DNA from: JBDKTH01 sp964558295
GTDB taxonomy: Bacteria > Planctomycetota > Planctomycetia > Pirellulales > Thermoguttaceae
Length of the DNA: 7,724 bases
Direction of reading: 5' to 3'
Assembly (NCBI GenBank): GCA_964558295.1
Contig: CAZLDQ010000247.1
Coordinates: forward strand, 1 to 7,724
The stretch's first letter is position 1; every line of letters begins with the position of its first letter. Shown here piece by piece: positions 6,056 to 7,724 of this stretch. The notes below the pieces were generated by a model that saw only the letters and a program-made list of their open reading frames with translations, searched no databases and was not told the DNA's origin. Both the position numbers and the translations under genes were made by a program.

Positions 6056-6088
6056 CAGCCCGCCCCCACAAGCCGTGGGGGCGGGCTG
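6056..6088 (-). terminator. GC-rich hairpin downstream of the acyl-CoA synthetase gene
   Basis: CAGCCCGCCCCCAC (6056-6069) and GTGGGGGCGGGCTG (6075-6088) form a perfect 14-bp stem with a 5-base loop. It begins about 50 bases after the synthetase stop codon. Neither strand has a U-run after it, so it is not a textbook rho-independent terminator. It may stop transcription without a U-tract, protect the mRNA 3' end, or mark processing. Weaker dyads follow in the same direction: GGCCCC/GGGGCC (6026-6047) and GAGAAC/GTTCTC (6003-6022). Confidence 0.55.
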
Positions 6089-6138
6089 CTCAATACTCCA
6101 TCACGACTCAGCCCCTGCGAACATCCCAGGCAAAAAGC

Positions 6139-7724
6139 CTAACTCTTGCGAAGCATCATCCGGCTGTCGGCCACCGAGCAGCCTTCTCCCTTCGCGTGGA
6201 CGATCAACGGGTTGATGTCCAATTCGGAGATTTCCGGATGATTGCAGACCATCTCTGAAAGCCGCAACAGGGTGTCGACAATCCCGTCGATGTCGCACGG
6301 CGGGTTGCCGCGGAAACCGTCCAGCACCTTGAACGCCCGAATCTCCCGGATCATCCGCTCGGCCGAGATCTGCCACATCGGCGCCAACCGGAACGAGACG
6401 TCCTTAAGCACCTCGACCAGCGTCCCGCCCAGCCCGAACATCATCAACGGTCCGAACCGCGCGTCGCGGTTGGCCCCGAGGATCACCTCCACGCCCTTGC
6501 GGGCCATCTCTTCAATCAACACGCCGTCGATCTTCGCATGCGGCACCGCCTTGAGTACGTTGCGGAAGATCTTCTCATAGCCGGCGCGGGCTTCTTCCCC
6601 GCCCCGAATGTTCAACAACACGCCGCCAGCGTCGAACTTGTGGACCACGTCGGCCGACATGACCTTCATCACCACCGGCACGCCAAACCGTTCGGCAATC
6701 GCCGCCGCCTCGTCGGCGCTGTGGGCCACGCCGCTCTTCAACAGCGGGAGCCGGTAGCACTCGAAGATCGGCCGGCACTCGGCTTGCGTCAGGTAACGCT
6801 CCTTCTGCCCGTCCAACGCGGCCTCGATCAGCTTCTTCGCCTTGGCCACGTCGATATCGGTCCACTTGCGCATCTGCCGGTTGGGGACTTCATGGAGCGT
6901 CACCAATCGCGTGGCCGCGGCCAACGCGCGGATCCCGTCCTCCGGGAACGCATAGTTCGGCACGCCGCCGTTGCGCAGGATCGCCACCCCCGGGGCCACG
7001 TCGCGGGCCCCCATGAAGGCACAGACGACCGGCTTGTTGATCCCCTTGACCGCCTCGGGAACCACGCGGGCCGTCTCCTCGATCTCGGTCATCGACTGCG
7101 GCGTCAAAATCACGATCCCCATGTCGACCCCCTCGTCCTCCAAGACCGTCCGCACCGCCGCCTGGTAGCGATCCGCCCGCGCGTCGCCGATCACGTCGAC
7201 CGGATTGCGCGTCGAAGCGGCCGCCGGCAGCGCCGGCTTGAGCTTCTCGCGGGTCGCCTCGCTCAACTCGGCCAGTTTCAAGCCGTAACGCACCGCCGCG
7301 TCGGTGGCCATGATCCCAGGGCCGCCGGCGTTGGTGATAATCGCCACGCGGTTCCCCTTGGGCAACGGCTGCGTCGTGTAGAGGGCCGCGTAGTCGAACA
7401 GCTCGGCGATCGTGTCCACCCGTTGCACGCCGCTTTGCACCAACAGGGCATCGTAGACCGCGTCGCTGCCGGCCAACGAACCGGTGTGGCTGCTGACCGC
7501 CTTGGCCCCTTCGGGGGATCGCCCGGACTTCAGGCACAGGATCGGCTTGCCCGTGGTCCAGAAGATCTCCCGCACGGTCTCCATAAACCGCCGGCCGTTG
7601 CTCACATCTTCCAGGTACATGGCGATCACCGAGGTCGCCTCGTCCTTGGCCAGATACTCCAGCAGGTCGATCTCGTTCACATCGGCCTTGTTGCCGAAGC
7701 TGATGAACTTGCTGAAGCCCATGT
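6139..7724 (-). CDS. ADP-forming acetate/acyl-CoA synthetase, 5' end outside window
   Basis: The fused alpha-beta NDP-forming synthetase family converts acyl-CoA, ADP and phosphate to the free acid, CoA and ATP, reversibly, in the cytoplasm. The visible 527 residues start inside the CoA-ligase region (GFSKFISFGNKADV). They carry the phospho-accepting catalytic His79 in SSHTGSLAGSD (numbered from the Met at 7722; codon 7488-7486) and the conserved NAGGPGI (131-137). An ATP-grasp domain follows (about 288-510), with VVHKFDAGGV (359-368) and the metal-site end motif ELDINPLIV (500-508). Full-length members have about 700 residues, so roughly 170 N-terminal residues, the CoA-binding Rossmann domain, are missing at the window edge. 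The ATG at 7722 is an internal Met, not the start. The usual motif is HKSDVGG; here it is HKFDAGG. A distant acyltransferase-fused relative cannot be excluded because the N-terminus is unseen. It is separated from the exporter operon by 272 bases and a hairpin, so it is probably a separate unit. Confidence 0.93.
   Translation of the reverse strand, partial: MGFSKFISFGNKADVNEIDLLEYLAKDEATSVIAMYLEDVSNGRRFMETVREIFWTTGKPILCLKSGRSPEGAKAVSSHTGSLAGSDAVYDALLVQSGVQRVDTIAELFDYAALYTTQPLPKGNRVAIITNAGGPGIMATDAAVRYGLKLAELSEATREKLKPALPAAASTRNPVDVIGDARADRYQAAVRTVLEDEGVDMGIVILTPQSMTEIEETARVVPEAVKGINKPVVCAFMGARDVAPGVAILRNGGVPNYAFPEDGIRALAAATRLVTLHEVPNRQMRKWTDIDVAKAKKLIEAALDGQKERYLTQAECRPIFECYRLPLLKSGVAHSADEAAAIAERFGVPVVMKVMSADVVHKFDAGGVLLNIRGGEEARAGYEKIFRNVLKAVPHAKIDGVLIEEMARKGVEVILGANRDARFGPLMMFGLGGTLVEVLKDVSFRLAPMWQISAERMIREIRAFKVLDGFRGNPPCDIDGIVDTLLRLSEMVCNHPEISELDINPLIVHAKGEGCSVADSRMMLRKS

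Noticed and set aside
6890..7537. Second - strand frame (215 codons) inside the synthetase gene
   Set aside because: Gly/Arg/Asp-rich shadow of the synthetase in another frame, with no domain of its own.
7720..7722. ATG at 7722 as the true start of the acyl-CoA synthetase
   Set aside because: The family has a CoA-binding domain before this point, and GFSKFISFGNKAD is an internal conserved motif; the gene runs off the window.

Overview
The window is GC-rich (roughly 60% by eye), densely coding bacterial DNA. It has one tRNA gene on the + strand at the left edge, and every protein gene I accept lies on the - strand. A Tat-exported oxidoreductase-like protein, an exporter adaptor ending in EF-hands, an ADP-forming acyl-CoA synthetase and mostly weak Shine-Dalgarno sites together suggest a planctomycete, perhaps Pirellulales-like. 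This is an inference from gene style; no marker gene proves it.

Layout, left to right: (1) 1-236: a possible promoter, tRNA-Lys(CTT), and a strong intrinsic terminator. (2) 237-441: about 200 bases with no credible gene. (3) 442-5866: five genes read right to left with small gaps or overlaps, probably one operon. In order of transcription they are a membrane-fusion (periplasmic adaptor) protein with a C-terminal EF-hand pair (5866-4133), an ABC ATPase overlapping it by ATGA (4136-3411), a MacB/FtsX-type permease (3377-2052), a Tat-signal SDR-fold protein with degraded active-site motifs (2011-1196), and an intact cytoplasmic SDR/epimerase paralogue (1191-442). (4) 5867-6138: a 272-base intergenic region with a GC-rich hairpin, a candidate promoter with an overlapping dyad, and two mutually exclusive leader hairpins just before the operon. 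(5) 6139-7724: the C-terminal three quarters of an ADP-forming acetate/acyl-CoA synthetase, whose 5' end lies beyond the window.

Working model: the first three genes form a split MacA-MacB-like tripartite exporter, with adaptor, ATPase and permease as separate proteins. No outer-membrane TolC-type partner is in the window. The two SDR genes follow closely and are clearly related to each other at their C-termini. One looks catalytically competent. The other looks like an exported pseudo-enzyme. Whether they act with the exporter is unknown.

The points most worth following are the EF-hands on the adaptor, an Arg-to-Pro change beside the ABC signature motif, and the exported SDR that has lost both its glycine-rich motif and its catalytic lysine. 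No mobile element, CRISPR array, integrase or phage gene was seen.
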